Source of the DNA: Marinoscillum sp. 108
GTDB taxonomy: Bacteria > Bacteroidota > Bacteroidia > Cytophagales > Cyclobacteriaceae
Length of the DNA stretch: 64,000 bases
NCBI RefSeq assembly: GCF_902506655.1
Contig: NZ_LR734819.1
Coordinates: forward strand, 1-64,000
Reading direction: 5' to 3'
In this document: piece by piece, positions 27,573 through 36,367 of the stretch
Layout of the letters: each line of letters begins with the position of its first letter
Numbering within the stretch: the stretch's first letter is position 1
The notes under the pieces: generated by a model
Told to the model about the DNA's origin: nothing
Seen by the model: the letters and a program-made list of their open reading frames with translations, nothing else
The model's database searches: none
Position numbers and translations under genes: made by a program

Positions 27573-28949
27573 TTGCTGCAATTTTTTAGAATCAACGATC
27601 CGTACAGGATGATTTTTGTTTTCCTGATCCTGGTAGCGATCAGAGTGACATGGATCATCGCAGGGCTGCCGCTCTCACTCCCTGAGTTGAAGTGGCTGCT
27701 GGTGGGCGAGCGCCTGAGCGATGGGTTCACCATGTATAAGGACCTTTATGACCACACCGGGCCGCTGGCCGCATTTATCTACAAGTGGTTAGACTTTGTC
27801 TTTGGTCGGAGCAGATGGGTTCACCTGGTCGTCAGCACTTTTCTGGTGACGGTGCAGGCTGGTATTTTCAATCGAATCTTGCTTAAGAATAAGGCCTATG
27901 ATGAGAATGGCTACGTCCCGGCTTTTTTGTACATCGTGCTAATGTCTTCGGTCATGGACTTTTTTGCACTATCTCCACAGCTCATGGCCATCACTTTTAT
28001 CCTGCTGTCACTCAATCATATTTTTCGGCGAATCGATAATGTGGTGACTGATGAGCTTTTTCTGCTTTCGGGGATTTACCTGGGAGTGGCCACATGCTTC
28101 TATCTGCCTGCCGCGGTATTCTTCGTGATCTTTTTGCTCAGTTTCATCTTGTTTTCTTCTGCCGTGCCCCGCAGATTACTCCTGCTGGTCTATGGAGCCG
28201 GGGTAGTGTTTGTCGTCATCTGGGCCTATTTTTTCTGGTTTGGGGCGGGCAGAGATTTCCTGGATGACTTTTTCGTGGAGGGTGTAAGTAAGGCCAGAAT
28301 TTTTTACGTGAGCTTTATGGAACTCCTGGGTATTGGCGGATTTCTCCTGGGTGTCACCTTACTTTCTCTGACCGTACTGTTTTCGCTCAGAGTGACCAAT
28401 TATCAGCAGAAGATGCAGCAGGTGATGGTTTCATTCATGCTGGCGGCGTTTCTCGTGGTCCTTTTTTCAAGGGATTTGATGAGTGCTGATTTGATCTTTT
28501 TTGTGCCGACGACTACTTTCTTCCTGGTTCATTATTTTTTAGGACTAAGGCGCAAAGTCTGGAAAGTGCTGATGCCGTATCTGATGGTAATAGGGTTGCT
28601 TGTATACCCCAATGTGTGGCTCAGAAATAATCCACCGAGCGGGCTACTGGTAAAACCTTCGGAAGTGAAAGTGCCCGGAAACCGGCTGATGGGCCTTGGC
28701 CTGGATGTGGCCGATTATCAGGAGTATGTACTGGCAGGCCCTTTTTTGGATGCAGAGGTCAGCAGAAAGAAGATGGAAGATCTCCACTATTATGATGAAG
28801 CTTCCGGTCTGTTTGAAACCCTGGAGCAATCTGCTCCGGATGCCATCATCGATCAATGGGGAGACATGGCGCAGATATTTGAAAGATTCCCGGTATTCAG
28901 TGCCCATTATCAGGAGACTTCACCCGGCGTTTATCTTCGGGTGGATTGA
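27573..28949 (+). CDS. Multi-pass membrane protein, GT-C glycosyltransferase-like
   Basis: About ten membrane helices over 458 residues. The frame is open from 27399, but the first 58 codons overlap rbfA and look non-coding. TTG 27573 keeps the segment LLQFFRINDPYR before the first helix; ATG 27609 is the alternative. After helix 1 comes LSDGFTMYKDLYDHTGPLAAFIYKWLDFVFG (two overlapping motifs), resembling the first loop of GT-C enzymes, which use polyprenyl-phosphate sugars to glycosylate lipids or proteins at the membrane. The catalytic acidic motif is not evident, so the function is a guess. It ends 45 bases from convergent rpiB. Confidence 0.72.
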   Translation: MLQFFRINDPYRMIFVFLILVAIRVTWIIAGLPLSLPELKWLLVGERLSDGFTMYKDLYDHTGPLAAFIYKWLDFVFGRSRWVHLVVSTFLVTVQAGIFNRILLKNKAYDENGYVPAFLYIVLMSSVMDFFALSPQLMAITFILLSLNHIFRRIDNVVTDELFLLSGIYLGVATCFYLPAAVFFVIFLLSFILFSSAVPRRLLLLVYGAGVVFVVIWAYFFWFGAGRDFLDDFFVEGVSKARIFYVSFMELLGIGGFLLGVTLLSLTVLFSLRVTNYQQKMQQVMVSFMLAAFLVVLFSRDLMSADLIFFVPTTTFFLVHYFLGLRRKVWKVLMPYLMVIGLLVYPNVWLRNNPPSGLLVKPSEVKVPGNRLMGLGLDVADYQEYVLAGPFLDAEVSRKKMEDLHYYDEASGLFETLEQSAPDAIIDQWGDMAQIFERFPVFSAHYQETSPGVYLRVD

Positions 28950-28994
28950 AGCGGTTGGATAAGCGTCTGCCTGTTCGTAGCGAATTTTAGAACG

Positions 28995-29429
28995 TCAGCA
29001 ACTGATTTTATCCACTCGCCTTTGGTGTCTACCTCCTTCAAACTCGGTGGTGAGGAAAGTTTTTACAATGGACTCTGCCAGTTCATAGGCAGTCCACCGT
29101 GCAGCGATGCAGACCACGTTGGAGTTATTATGCTGTCGGGTCACGGCAGCCAGGTCGGTATCCCAGCACAGCGCCGCTCTTATTTTCTGGTGTTTGTTGG
29201 CAGTGATGGTCACTCCCTGACCCGAACCACAGATCAGTATTCCAAACTCGCAATCGCTTTTTTCAATGGCCTCACAGGCCGGGTGCACAAAATCAGGATA
29301 ATCCGCCGAGTCAGCATTGAAGGGCCCGAAATCGGTTACTTCATATCCTTCTGATTGGAGCCATTTTACTAATTTCTCTTTGTGATAATATCCGGCATGA
29401 TCTCCGCCTATGGCTATTTTCTTACTCAT
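28995..29429 (-). CDS. rpiB: Ribose-5-phosphate isomerase B
   Basis: 144 residues of the RpiB/LacAB family. GGDHAGYYHK (Asp10, His11) contacts the substrate, Cys67 in ICGSGQG is the catalytic base, and RQHNNSNVVCIAAR is conserved. It interconverts ribulose-5-phosphate and ribose-5-phosphate in the pentose phosphate pathway. The start overlaps the end of tatC by eight bases, so the two are co-transcribed. Confidence 0.95.
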   Translation of the reverse strand: MSKKIAIGGDHAGYYHKEKLVKWLQSEGYEVTDFGPFNADSADYPDFVHPACEAIEKSDCEFGILICGSGQGVTITANKHQKIRAALCWDTDLAAVTRQHNNSNVVCIAARWTAYELAESIVKTFLTTEFEGGRHQRRVDKISC

Positions 29430-30267
29430 CGCGTTTCTGAATTTCCGTGGTTTCGAGGAGCTCTCTTCTGGTCACCCTTCTGGAGATAAAGATACTTACT
29501 TCATACAATCCCAATAGGGGAATTGCGATCAATATCTGACTGAAAGGATCAGGAGGGGTGAGCATGGCCCCCAAAATCAAAATAACTATAATGGCATGAC
29601 GCCTGTAGGTCTTTAAAAGTTCCGGCGTGACCAGACCGGCTTTGGTCAGAAAGAACACCACTATGGGAAGCTGGAACAATATACCGCAGGCCAAGATGAG
29701 CGTGATGACCGTAGACACATAGGATATGATGTCAAACTCATTCATGATGCTTGGGTCCAGCCGATAGTTGGACAAAAAGTTGATCGAAATGGGAGTGACA
29801 ATGAAATAGCCAAAGAACACGCCCATCAAAAAGAGGAGACTCACGTAAAATGTGGCACCTCTGGCTGCCTTACGCTCTTTGGGGTAAAGTCCGGGTTTGA
29901 CAAAACGCCAGATTTCCCAGAAGGCATATGGAAATGCGCAGATAATACCAATCACAAAGGAAGAAGTGACGTGCATGGAAAACTGACCCGTCATCTGCCG
30001 ACTCTGAATGATGAATGGGAGTTCATCGATACAAAGGGCCGGGGACTTGAGCATTTCTGATAATCGACAAAGGGCCTCGTAAGTCCAGAAGTCGACCCGG
30101 CTGGGGCCTAAAATAATGGTATGAAAAACCAAAGTTTTAGCAGCAAAAGCCGCGATGGCAAAAACCATTATAGCAATAAGCGACCTGATCAGATGCCACC
30201 GGAGTTCCTCCAGGTGATCCAAAAAGGTCATTTCTTGTTCTTCATCCTCAACTTGATCCAGAGGCAT
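29422..30267 (-). CDS. tatC: Twin-arginine translocase subunit TatC
   Basis: 281 residues with six membrane helices. The N-terminal MTFLDHLEELRWHLIRS is the Tat signal-binding site, and FVKPGLYPKERKAA and the helix pair around YFIVTPISINFLSNY are family hallmarks. TatC binds twin-arginine signal peptides of folded proteins and, with TatA, moves them across the inner membrane. No tatA gene is in the window. It follows glyA by five bases, so glyA-tatC-rpiB form an operon. Confidence 0.96.
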   Translation of the reverse strand: MPLDQVEDEEQEMTFLDHLEELRWHLIRSLIAIMVFAIAAFAAKTLVFHTIILGPSRVDFWTYEALCRLSEMLKSPALCIDELPFIIQSRQMTGQFSMHVTSSFVIGIICAFPYAFWEIWRFVKPGLYPKERKAARGATFYVSLLFLMGVFFGYFIVTPISINFLSNYRLDPSIMNEFDIISYVSTVITLILACGILFQLPIVVFFLTKAGLVTPELLKTYRRHAIIVILILGAMLTPPDPFSQILIAIPLLGLYEVSIFISRRVTRRELLETTEIQKRDE

Positions 30268-30272
30268 ATATC

Positions 30273-31544
30273 TTATGCGTAAAGCGGGAAGTCATTCATC
30301 CAGGTGTTCACACTGGATTTCACATCTGCAAGGGCTTCATCATCCGTATGGTTGGTGATTACCTTGTCTATCAGGTCCACAATTTTTTCCATATCGCTCT
30401 CCATCATGCCACGGGTAGTAATAGCCGCAGTACCCACACGCATGCCAGAGGTGATAAAGGGTGATTTGTCATCAAAAGGCACCATGTTTTTGTTCACAGT
30501 GATGTCCGCCTTGATCAGTGCGTTTTCGGCATCTTTTCCTGTCAGCTCTTTGGACCTCAGGTCTATGAGCATCAGGTGGTTGTCCGTGCCTCCCGAGATA
30601 AGGTCATAGCCTTTCTTCACAAAGGCATCAGCCATCACCTTAGCGTTTTTCTGCACCTGCATGATGTAGGTCATGTATTCATCAGATAAGGCTTCACCGA
30701 AAGCCACGGCTTTGGCTGCAATGATGTGCTCCAAAGGTCCTCCTTGTGTGCCGGGAAATACCCCGGAGTCCAGGATAGAACTCATTTTACGAATGGTTCC
30801 CTTGGCCGTGGTAAGGCCAAATGGGTTGTCAATGTCTTCGCGCACCATGATGAGTCCGCCACGAGGACCTCTCAGGGTCTTGTGGGTGGTGGTAGTAACG
30901 ATGTGGCAGTGATCAAGCGGGTCATTGAGCAACCCACGTGCGATAAGCCCTGCCGGATGAGAAATGTCCGCAAGCAATACGGCACCTACTTCATCAGCAA
31001 TTTCGCGGAAGCGCTCATAATCCCAGTCTCTGGAATAGGCCGAGGCACCACAGATGATCATCTTGGGTTTGATTTGCCTGGCTTTCTCTTCCACTCTGTC
31101 CATGTCGATCAGGCCAGTGTCCTGCTCCACGCCATAGAAGTTGGCCTGGTAATATTTTCCTGAAAGATTCACTGGTGAGCCATGCGACAAGTGGCCGCCA
31201 TGTGACAGGTCAAACCCAAGGATTTTATCGCCAGGGTTGAGACAAGCCAGGAATACAGCAGCATTGGCTTGTGCACCTGAGTGAGGTTGTACATTGGCCC
31301 AGTTGGCACCGAAAAGTTCTTTGATTCGCTCTATGGCCAGGGTCTCCACTTCATCCACTACTTCGCAACCTCCATAATAGCGTTTCCCAGGTAGTCCTTC
31401 GGCGTATTTGTTGGTGAGCACACTACCGGCAGCTTCCATTACCTGCAGAGAAGTGAAGTTCTCAGAGGCGATGAGCTCGATGCCTTCGTTTTGTCTTCTT
31501 TTTTCCTGATCTATTAGGGCAAATAGTTTGTCGTCTCTTTTCAT
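30273..31544 (-). CDS. glyA: Serine hydroxymethyltransferase
   Basis: 423 residues, standard length. The PLP lysine is Lys222 in [21 protein letters not shown] (27-33), [14 protein letters not shown] (48-60) and [10 protein letters not shown] (88-97) are classical. It converts serine and tetrahydrofolate to glycine and methylene-tetrahydrofolate. First gene of the glyA-tatC-rpiB operon, with a strong Bacteroidota-type promoter 60-95 bases upstream. No glycine riboswitch or other folded leader was recognised. Confidence 0.98.
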   Translation of the reverse strand: MKRDDKLFALIDQEKRRQNEGIELIASENFTSLQVMEAAGSVLTNKYAEGLPGKRYYGGCEVVDEVETLAIERIKELFGANWANVQPHSGAQANAAVFLACLNPGDKILGFDLSHGGHLSHGSPVNLSGKYYQANFYGVEQDTGLIDMDRVEEKARQIKPKMIICGASAYSRDWDYERFREIADEVGAVLLADISHPAGLIARGLLNDPLDHCHIVTTTTHKTLRGPRGGLIMVREDIDNPFGLTTAKGTIRKMSSILDSGVFPGTQGGPLEHIIAAKAVAFGEALSDEYMTYIMQVQKNAKVMADAFVKKGYDLISGGTDNHLMLIDLRSKELTGKDAENALIKADITVNKNMVPFDDKSPFITSGMRVGTAAITTRGMMESDMEKIVDLIDKVITNHTDDEALADVKSSVNTWMNDFPLYA

Positions 31545-31606
31545 GGTTAGCTTTAGGTTTTACCTGGTGGGAAAGTCTTTTTTAATTCCTCTTTAGAACG
31601 AAGCGC

Positions 31607-31637
31607 CAAAATTAGTCGATGACCCCCACTTTACCAA
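31607..31637 (-). promoter_or_regulatory. Bacteroidota-type promoter of glyA
   Basis: On the minus strand, TTGG (-33, at 31634-31637), a 19-base spacer and a perfect TAATTTTG (-7, at 31607-31614). The start of glyA lies about 55 bases beyond the predicted transcription start. Confidence 0.6.
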
Positions 31638-31703
31638 TGTCATTTTTACTCGTATTTGTGACAGTGTTGGGTTATTTTAGCTTTTTACTTTGTGTTTTGT
31701 GAG

Positions 31704-32765
31704 ATGCTAGAAGAGTTTAGAAAAGAAATAGACCAATTGGATGATGAGCTGATCAAGTTGCTCAACAAGCGGATGGATATCGTGCAGGAGGTGGGCAAAC
31801 TGAAGCGATCAGATAAGTCTGCCATCTATCGGCCAGAGCGGGAAAAGGCGATTATCGATCGCCTCACGGCCAATAGTCAGGGGATACTGAACAGAGCAGC
31901 CATTGAGGCTATCTTCTTCGAGATTTTTGCGGTAAGCAGAAACTACGAACTCCCCGAGCGTATTGCCTATCTGGGTCCGGAGGGAAGCTTCACGCACCAG
32001 GCTGCTGAGAGCAGGTATGGCGCCATGAGCGATTACATCCCACTGGATTCCATCACCTCTGTATTTGAGTCTGTAAAAACTTCGCGGGCCAGATTCGGTG
32101 TGGTACCAATAGAGAACAATCAGGAAGGTACCGTGCAGGAAACCATCGATCTACTGGCCCAGCATAAGCTGAGCATAGCCGCTGAGATTGTCTTGCCCAT
32201 TCATTTCGCCTTTGCCTCTAAGGAGGAAAACCTGGAAAACATCAAAACCGTCTATTCGAGAGACATTGCCTTCCGGCAGTGTAAAAACTTCCTGAATGAC
32301 TACTTTAAACACCCAGTGAAACTGGTGCCTGTAAGCTCTACCAGCCGAGCCTGTCAGATTGCAGGGGAGGAAGATGGAGCAGCGGCTATCTGTGCGCCTA
32401 TCGCTGCCAGACAGTATACCTTACCTATCCTTTATAGCAATATTCAGGACTCGGCAGATAACCAGACCCGGTTTTTGATTATTAGTCAGAATTTCGTCAA
32501 CCAGGTAAGTGGGCAGGATAAAACCTCGGTGATTGCTAACCTGCCTGATGAGCCCGGATCTTTGGTGAGGTTCTTACAGAATTTCCAGAATGCTGGAATC
32601 AACCTTTGTAAAGTAGAAAGCCGGCCTGCTAAAGAAGGTACTACCTTCAAGTATGTATTTTTTGTGGAGTTCGAAGGACACTTTAATGAACCAAAGGTTC
32701 AGAATACCATTCAACCCTACAAAAACAACATCACGTGGCTGGGGAGCTATGTGCAGCTGTGCTAG
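31704..32765 (+). CDS. pheA: Bifunctional chorismate mutase / prephenate dehydratase
   Basis: 353 residues from ATG 31704; the frame opens at GTG 31692 but the ATG fits the family start (MLEEFRKEIDQLDDE). Three parts: AroQ-type chorismate mutase (about 1-85), prephenate dehydratase (about 88-265, with IAYLGPEGSFTHQAA and VPIENNQEGTV) and an ACT domain (about 272-353, with ESRPAKEGTTFKYVFFVEF), where phenylalanine normally binds to inhibit. It makes phenylpyruvate from chorismate. Divergent from glyA. Confidence 0.96.
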   Translation: MLEEFRKEIDQLDDELIKLLNKRMDIVQEVGKLKRSDKSAIYRPEREKAIIDRLTANSQGILNRAAIEAIFFEIFAVSRNYELPERIAYLGPEGSFTHQAAESRYGAMSDYIPLDSITSVFESVKTSRARFGVVPIENNQEGTVQETIDLLAQHKLSIAAEIVLPIHFAFASKEENLENIKTVYSRDIAFRQCKNFLNDYFKHPVKLVPVSSTSRACQIAGEEDGAAAICAPIAARQYTLPILYSNIQDSADNQTRFLIISQNFVNQVSGQDKTSVIANLPDEPGSLVRFLQNFQNAGINLCKVESRPAKEGTTFKYVFFVEFEGHFNEPKVQNTIQPYKNNITWLGSYVQLC

Positions 32766-32771
32766 AGAAGG

Positions 32772-33368
32772 TTAGTTAGCGATTTTGAACAGTATGAATA
32801 GCTGGGTGTACTGATTGAACAGATTCTTTCGATCGATGATGGCATCTTGATTCGAGATTTGCGAAAGTGCAGTATTGTACCGAATCCCTAAATCCATAAA
32901 ATAAGAAACGGACAGACTGGCTCCTATTGCGGCCGATACTTCCCACCGTTTATCATAGGTGGAGATGATGTTTTGACGGGTCGAGTCATTGGCGAGGTTT
33001 TTAGCACTTAGAAGCCTGGCAATTTCTACTCCCAGACTCAGTTTTAGTCTTTTTACAGGATATACATCCAGCAGCACTGGCATATTCAGGTAATGAAACT
33101 TATAATCGAGTGTGTCATGATCTATTTGGGTACCCTTGAGGATATAACCTGGCTCCAAGGAAAACCCAATGGGCAGGGATCGCATTTGAGTAGAAAGGAC
33201 AAACGCGCTACTAAAAGTGTTTCTAGGGCTCAGGCTCACATTTCCGGAGTTTTCACCTTTCAAAGCGGTCTTGTTATACCCTACTTTCCACCCAAAGTAG
33301 GATTCCTGGGCGAGCATATGGAATGATAAGAGCAGGACGAAAATAAAACCGACAAGTCTGGAGCGCAT
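32772..33368 (-). CDS. Outer-membrane beta-barrel protein, porin family type
   Basis: 198 residues: signal peptide ending near SFHMLAQ, then alternating amphipathic strands ending in an aromatic-rich strand (LFNQYTQLFILFKIAN). This matches the small eight-stranded barrel proteins (PorT/OmpA-like fold) abundant in Bacteroidota. Function unknown. It ends six bases after convergent pheA. A perfect TAATTTTG -7 element sits 26 bases upstream of the start. Confidence 0.75.
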   Translation of the reverse strand: MRSRLVGFIFVLLLSFHMLAQESYFGWKVGYNKTALKGENSGNVSLSPRNTFSSAFVLSTQMRSLPIGFSLEPGYILKGTQIDHDTLDYKFHYLNMPVLLDVYPVKRLKLSLGVEIARLLSAKNLANDSTRQNIISTYDKRWEVSAAIGASLSVSYFMDLGIRYNTALSQISNQDAIIDRKNLFNQYTQLFILFKIAN

Positions 33369-33393
33369 ATGCAGCGGATTGAAGTAAATGAAT

Positions 33394-33401
33394 CAAAATT
33401 A
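33394..33401 (-). promoter_or_regulatory. -7 element (TAATTTTG) of the beta-barrel gene
   Basis: Perfect TAnnTTTG on the minus strand, 26 bases before the ATG at 33368. A TTTTT tract about 18-20 bases upstream could serve as -33. Confidence 0.45.
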
Positions 33402-33455
33402 TTTATCGCTGGTGAAGATAAAAATATTTCCTTTGTGTGAATAACACCAAAACCT

Positions 33456-34829
33456 TTGGCCAAATCTAAAACTACATTTTATTGTCAGAACTGCGGAGCC
33501 AACTCCGCCAAATGGGTGGGCAAATGCCCTGCCTGCGGGGAGTGGAATACCTATGTAGAGGAGATTGTGACCAAAGGGAGCTCCACCGAAAAGGAGGTGT
33601 GGGAAGATGCCAGTGCCCCTCGCAATCAGCCGCGCAAGATTCAGGATGTCGTCTACGACGAGCATCAGCGCATAAAGACCCCTACCGGAGAGCTAAACCG
33701 GACGCTGGGTGGTGGCATTGTTCCCGGATCGCTGGTATTGATTGGGGGAGAGCCCGGAATCGGCAAGTCTACCCTGTTGCTCCAGATGGCCATCAGGATG
33801 AAAACCACCAAGGTACTCTATGCCTCAGGGGAGGAAAGTCTGGATCAGATCAGAATGCGGGCGGAGCGCATTGGTATCCAGGCCGAAAACTGTTTTCTTT
33901 TGGCCGAGACATCTCTGGCCAATATTTTGAACCATGCTGCGCAGCTCAAGCCGGAGATTCTGATCATCGACTCTATCCAGACCTTGCATACGGAAACAAT
34001 CGAAGCCTCGGTAGGCTCTATCTCACAGGTGCGGGAGTGTGCAGGTAAATTGATGAAATACGCCAAACAGACCAATGTCCCTGTTTTTCTGATTGGACAT
34101 GTGAATAAAGACGGAGCGATTGCCGGCCCAAAGGTGCTGGAGCATATGGTGGATACGGTCCTGCAGTTCGAGGGAGACAGGCATCTTTCATACCGGATTT
34201 TGCGCACTTCCAAAAACCGCTTCGGTTCTACTTCCGAGATTGGCATTTATGAAATGCGGGAGACGGGCCTCCGTGAAGTGACCAACCCGTCTGAGGTATT
34301 GATTTCACCAAGAGACGGCTTTTTGAGTGGGGTAGGCATAGGCGCTACTCTGGAGGGAAACAGACCCTTGTTGATAGAGGTGCAGGCATTGGTGAGCCCG
34401 GCGACCTACGGTACACCGCAGCGGAGCACTACCGGCTTTGACGGAAAAAGGCTGAATATGCTGCTGGCTGTTTTGGAAAAAAGACTTGGAATCAGACTCA
34501 GCGCACAGGACATCTTTCTCAACCTGGCCGGAGGAATCAAAGTGAACGACCCGGCACTGGATTTGACCATTTGTGCGGCAGTATTTTCTTCATTTGATGA
34601 CATTGCCATTCCCAGCTCTATCTGTTTTGCAGCGGAAGTGGGTCTCGGAGGAGAGATTAGAGCGGTGAATAGAATAGAATCACGGATTACAGAGGCCGCC
34701 AAACTAGGGTTTAAGCAGATTTATCTCTCGAAATACAATGTAAAAGGGATCGACACTTCTAAGTTTGACATAGAAGTGAAGGCATTTACCCGTCTTTCGG
34801 AGGCTTTTGAGGTGCTTTTTGCGCGCTAG
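33456..34829 (+). CDS. radA: DNA repair protein RadA/Sms
   Basis: 457 residues: a four-cysteine zinc finger (Cys10, Cys13, Cys24, Cys27), a RecA-like ATPase with Walker A GGEPGIGKST (about 97-106), the RadA-specific KNRFG motif, and a C-terminal Lon-like domain. It promotes branch migration in recombinational repair. The start is TTG 33456: an in-frame TGA at 33438-33440 and the absence of any ATG before the zinc finger force it. It meets the convergent DUF5723 gene with a four-base overlap. Confidence 0.97.
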   Translation: MAKSKTTFYCQNCGANSAKWVGKCPACGEWNTYVEEIVTKGSSTEKEVWEDASAPRNQPRKIQDVVYDEHQRIKTPTGELNRTLGGGIVPGSLVLIGGEPGIGKSTLLLQMAIRMKTTKVLYASGEESLDQIRMRAERIGIQAENCFLLAETSLANILNHAAQLKPEILIIDSIQTLHTETIEASVGSISQVRECAGKLMKYAKQTNVPVFLIGHVNKDGAIAGPKVLEHMVDTVLQFEGDRHLSYRILRTSKNRFGSTSEIGIYEMRETGLREVTNPSEVLISPRDGFLSGVGIGATLEGNRPLLIEVQALVSPATYGTPQRSTTGFDGKRLNMLLAVLEKRLGIRLSAQDIFLNLAGGIKVNDPALDLTICAAVFSSFDDIAIPSSICFAAEVGLGGEIRAVNRIESRITEAAKLGFKQIYLSKYNVKGIDTSKFDIEVKAFTRLSEAFEVLFAR

Positions 34830-36367
34830 TATCGCTCTTTGGGTGAGCGTTGTTTAAAACGATTCTTCTCCTTGGGGATGGGATCACCCTCAAACTCATA
34901 GTCACGCTTCTTCCTTCTTTCCTGCTTATTGATGATGGTGTAAATCCCCTCCTGACCCTTTACATCCACTTTTTGGCCAAGGAAGCTCTGGGTACCTGCT
35001 TTTGTCCTTTTGACTTTTGGTTTATTTGCTTCCATCATACTCTCCGGCTCCTTTTGGCCAATGATGAAGTTGATACCAAACCTCACATCAATGGCCTGGA
35101 ATTTTGTGAGGTCATAGTTGACCACCTGATCTACGGCCAGATACATCTGTGCGGGTCCGCCTTTCAGTGCCAGAGCCGCCCCCATGTTGAAAAACTGCTG
35201 CGGAAGCTTGGTGACATTGACGGTCCCTACGAAAAATTTCCCGAAAGAATGTCTGTATCCCGCCCCTAAAAGAAACTTCATCTGACCCTGAATATACCTT
35301 GCACCCCCTGTGGCGATCACATCTCCCCCATTGTGCGCATGATAAGTCCAGCTCAAATACGCTTTCGGGCTGATAATGGTGGTATAAGGGTCGTCGGTTT
35401 CACTATTCCGGTTCTTAAACTTATTGATGAGGGAGTCCTCTATGGTCTGCACCAAATCCCCCGGATCTTTAAGGTCGATGCCTGAGTAAGTCATAGTGGT
35501 ATCGGCAAGGGTATAATTCTTGATGTCCTCTTTCCACGAAATGAATCCAATATCTGCAATAGATCCTGAGATGGTATAATCAGGCCCCATGTTCAGGTTG
35601 AACCCCAGGTCAATGGCTGCGCCGCGATTGTTATTGGAGATGAGGTGAGTACCCAAATTGCCGGTATTCCCCTGAAAGATGTCCATTCCACTGGTGCGGA
35701 AGGTAGCATCGCGCATATCCAGACTGATGGAGTAGTCTTCTTTGTTAGTAGTAAGGTCGGCTGTGAAACCTCCAGGGGTGCTTCCATTGAGAAAACCCTG
35801 AAGATATTTAGCCCGAACGCCTACTGAGAGGTCACTCGAAATATTGGTGGAATAGCCCAATCCGAATTCCCTGAAATAGGTTGTGGATAACCTCGTCTTG
35901 CCTATTTTAACGGTTTCACCTTTAGATCCGGAGTTGCCTTTAATCAGGAATTCCATGAGAGATTTTGGGTATAAAAAATCCATCTCTATTCGCTCATTGG
36001 CATACAATGCCAGGGTAGACCCTCCTCTGGTGGTGATCCCAAGATGAAAGAGGTTAAAGGCAGTGGTCATGCTCACCATATTGTTTTTCTGCAGACTCTT
36101 AAGGTAGAGGTTCAGGTCTATTTCCTTTTGAACTTCTCCCTGTATGATGACATCCTTGTAATTGAATTTATTATTGAAATTCAAATGAATACCTGAAAGT
36201 ACCGGAAGTCCTACGAACACCTTTCCCTCAGGAACCAGTGCCGGGTTGTAGTAGCTGTTCTGAAAGGTAGCGTTGCCAAGGTGATAGAAGGACAGACTGC
36301 TCTGAGCGCTGGAGGCAAGGGCACAGGCTACTACCAAGGAGAAAGTAACATAAAATCGCCTCATCAT
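34826..36367 (-). CDS. DUF5723-type secreted/outer-membrane protein
   Basis: 513 residues with a signal peptide ending at LASSAQ. The mature start FYHLGNATFQNSYYNPALVPEGKVFVGLPVLSG (motif spread over residues 26-60) is what I recall of DUF5723, a Bacteroidota-specific family with predicted outer-membrane barrel strands. The C-terminal 70 residues are basic and low in complexity (KRTKAGTQ, QERRKKRDYEFE). Start overlaps the stop of the upstream lipoprotein gene (ATGA), so they are coupled. Function unknown. Confidence 0.72.
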   Translation of the reverse strand: MMRRFYVTFSLVVACALASSAQSSLSFYHLGNATFQNSYYNPALVPEGKVFVGLPVLSGIHLNFNNKFNYKDVIIQGEVQKEIDLNLYLKSLQKNNMVSMTTAFNLFHLGITTRGGSTLALYANERIEMDFLYPKSLMEFLIKGNSGSKGETVKIGKTRLSTTYFREFGLGYSTNISSDLSVGVRAKYLQGFLNGSTPGGFTADLTTNKEDYSISLDMRDATFRTSGMDIFQGNTGNLGTHLISNNNRGAAIDLGFNLNMGPDYTISGSIADIGFISWKEDIKNYTLADTTMTYSGIDLKDPGDLVQTIEDSLINKFKNRNSETDDPYTTIISPKAYLSWTYHAHNGGDVIATGGARYIQGQMKFLLGAGYRHSFGKFFVGTVNVTKLPQQFFNMGAALALKGGPAQMYLAVDQVVNYDLTKFQAIDVRFGINFIIGQKEPESMMEANKPKVKRTKAGTQSFLGQKVDVKGQEGIYTIINKQERRKKRDYEFEGDPIPKEKNRFKQRSPKERY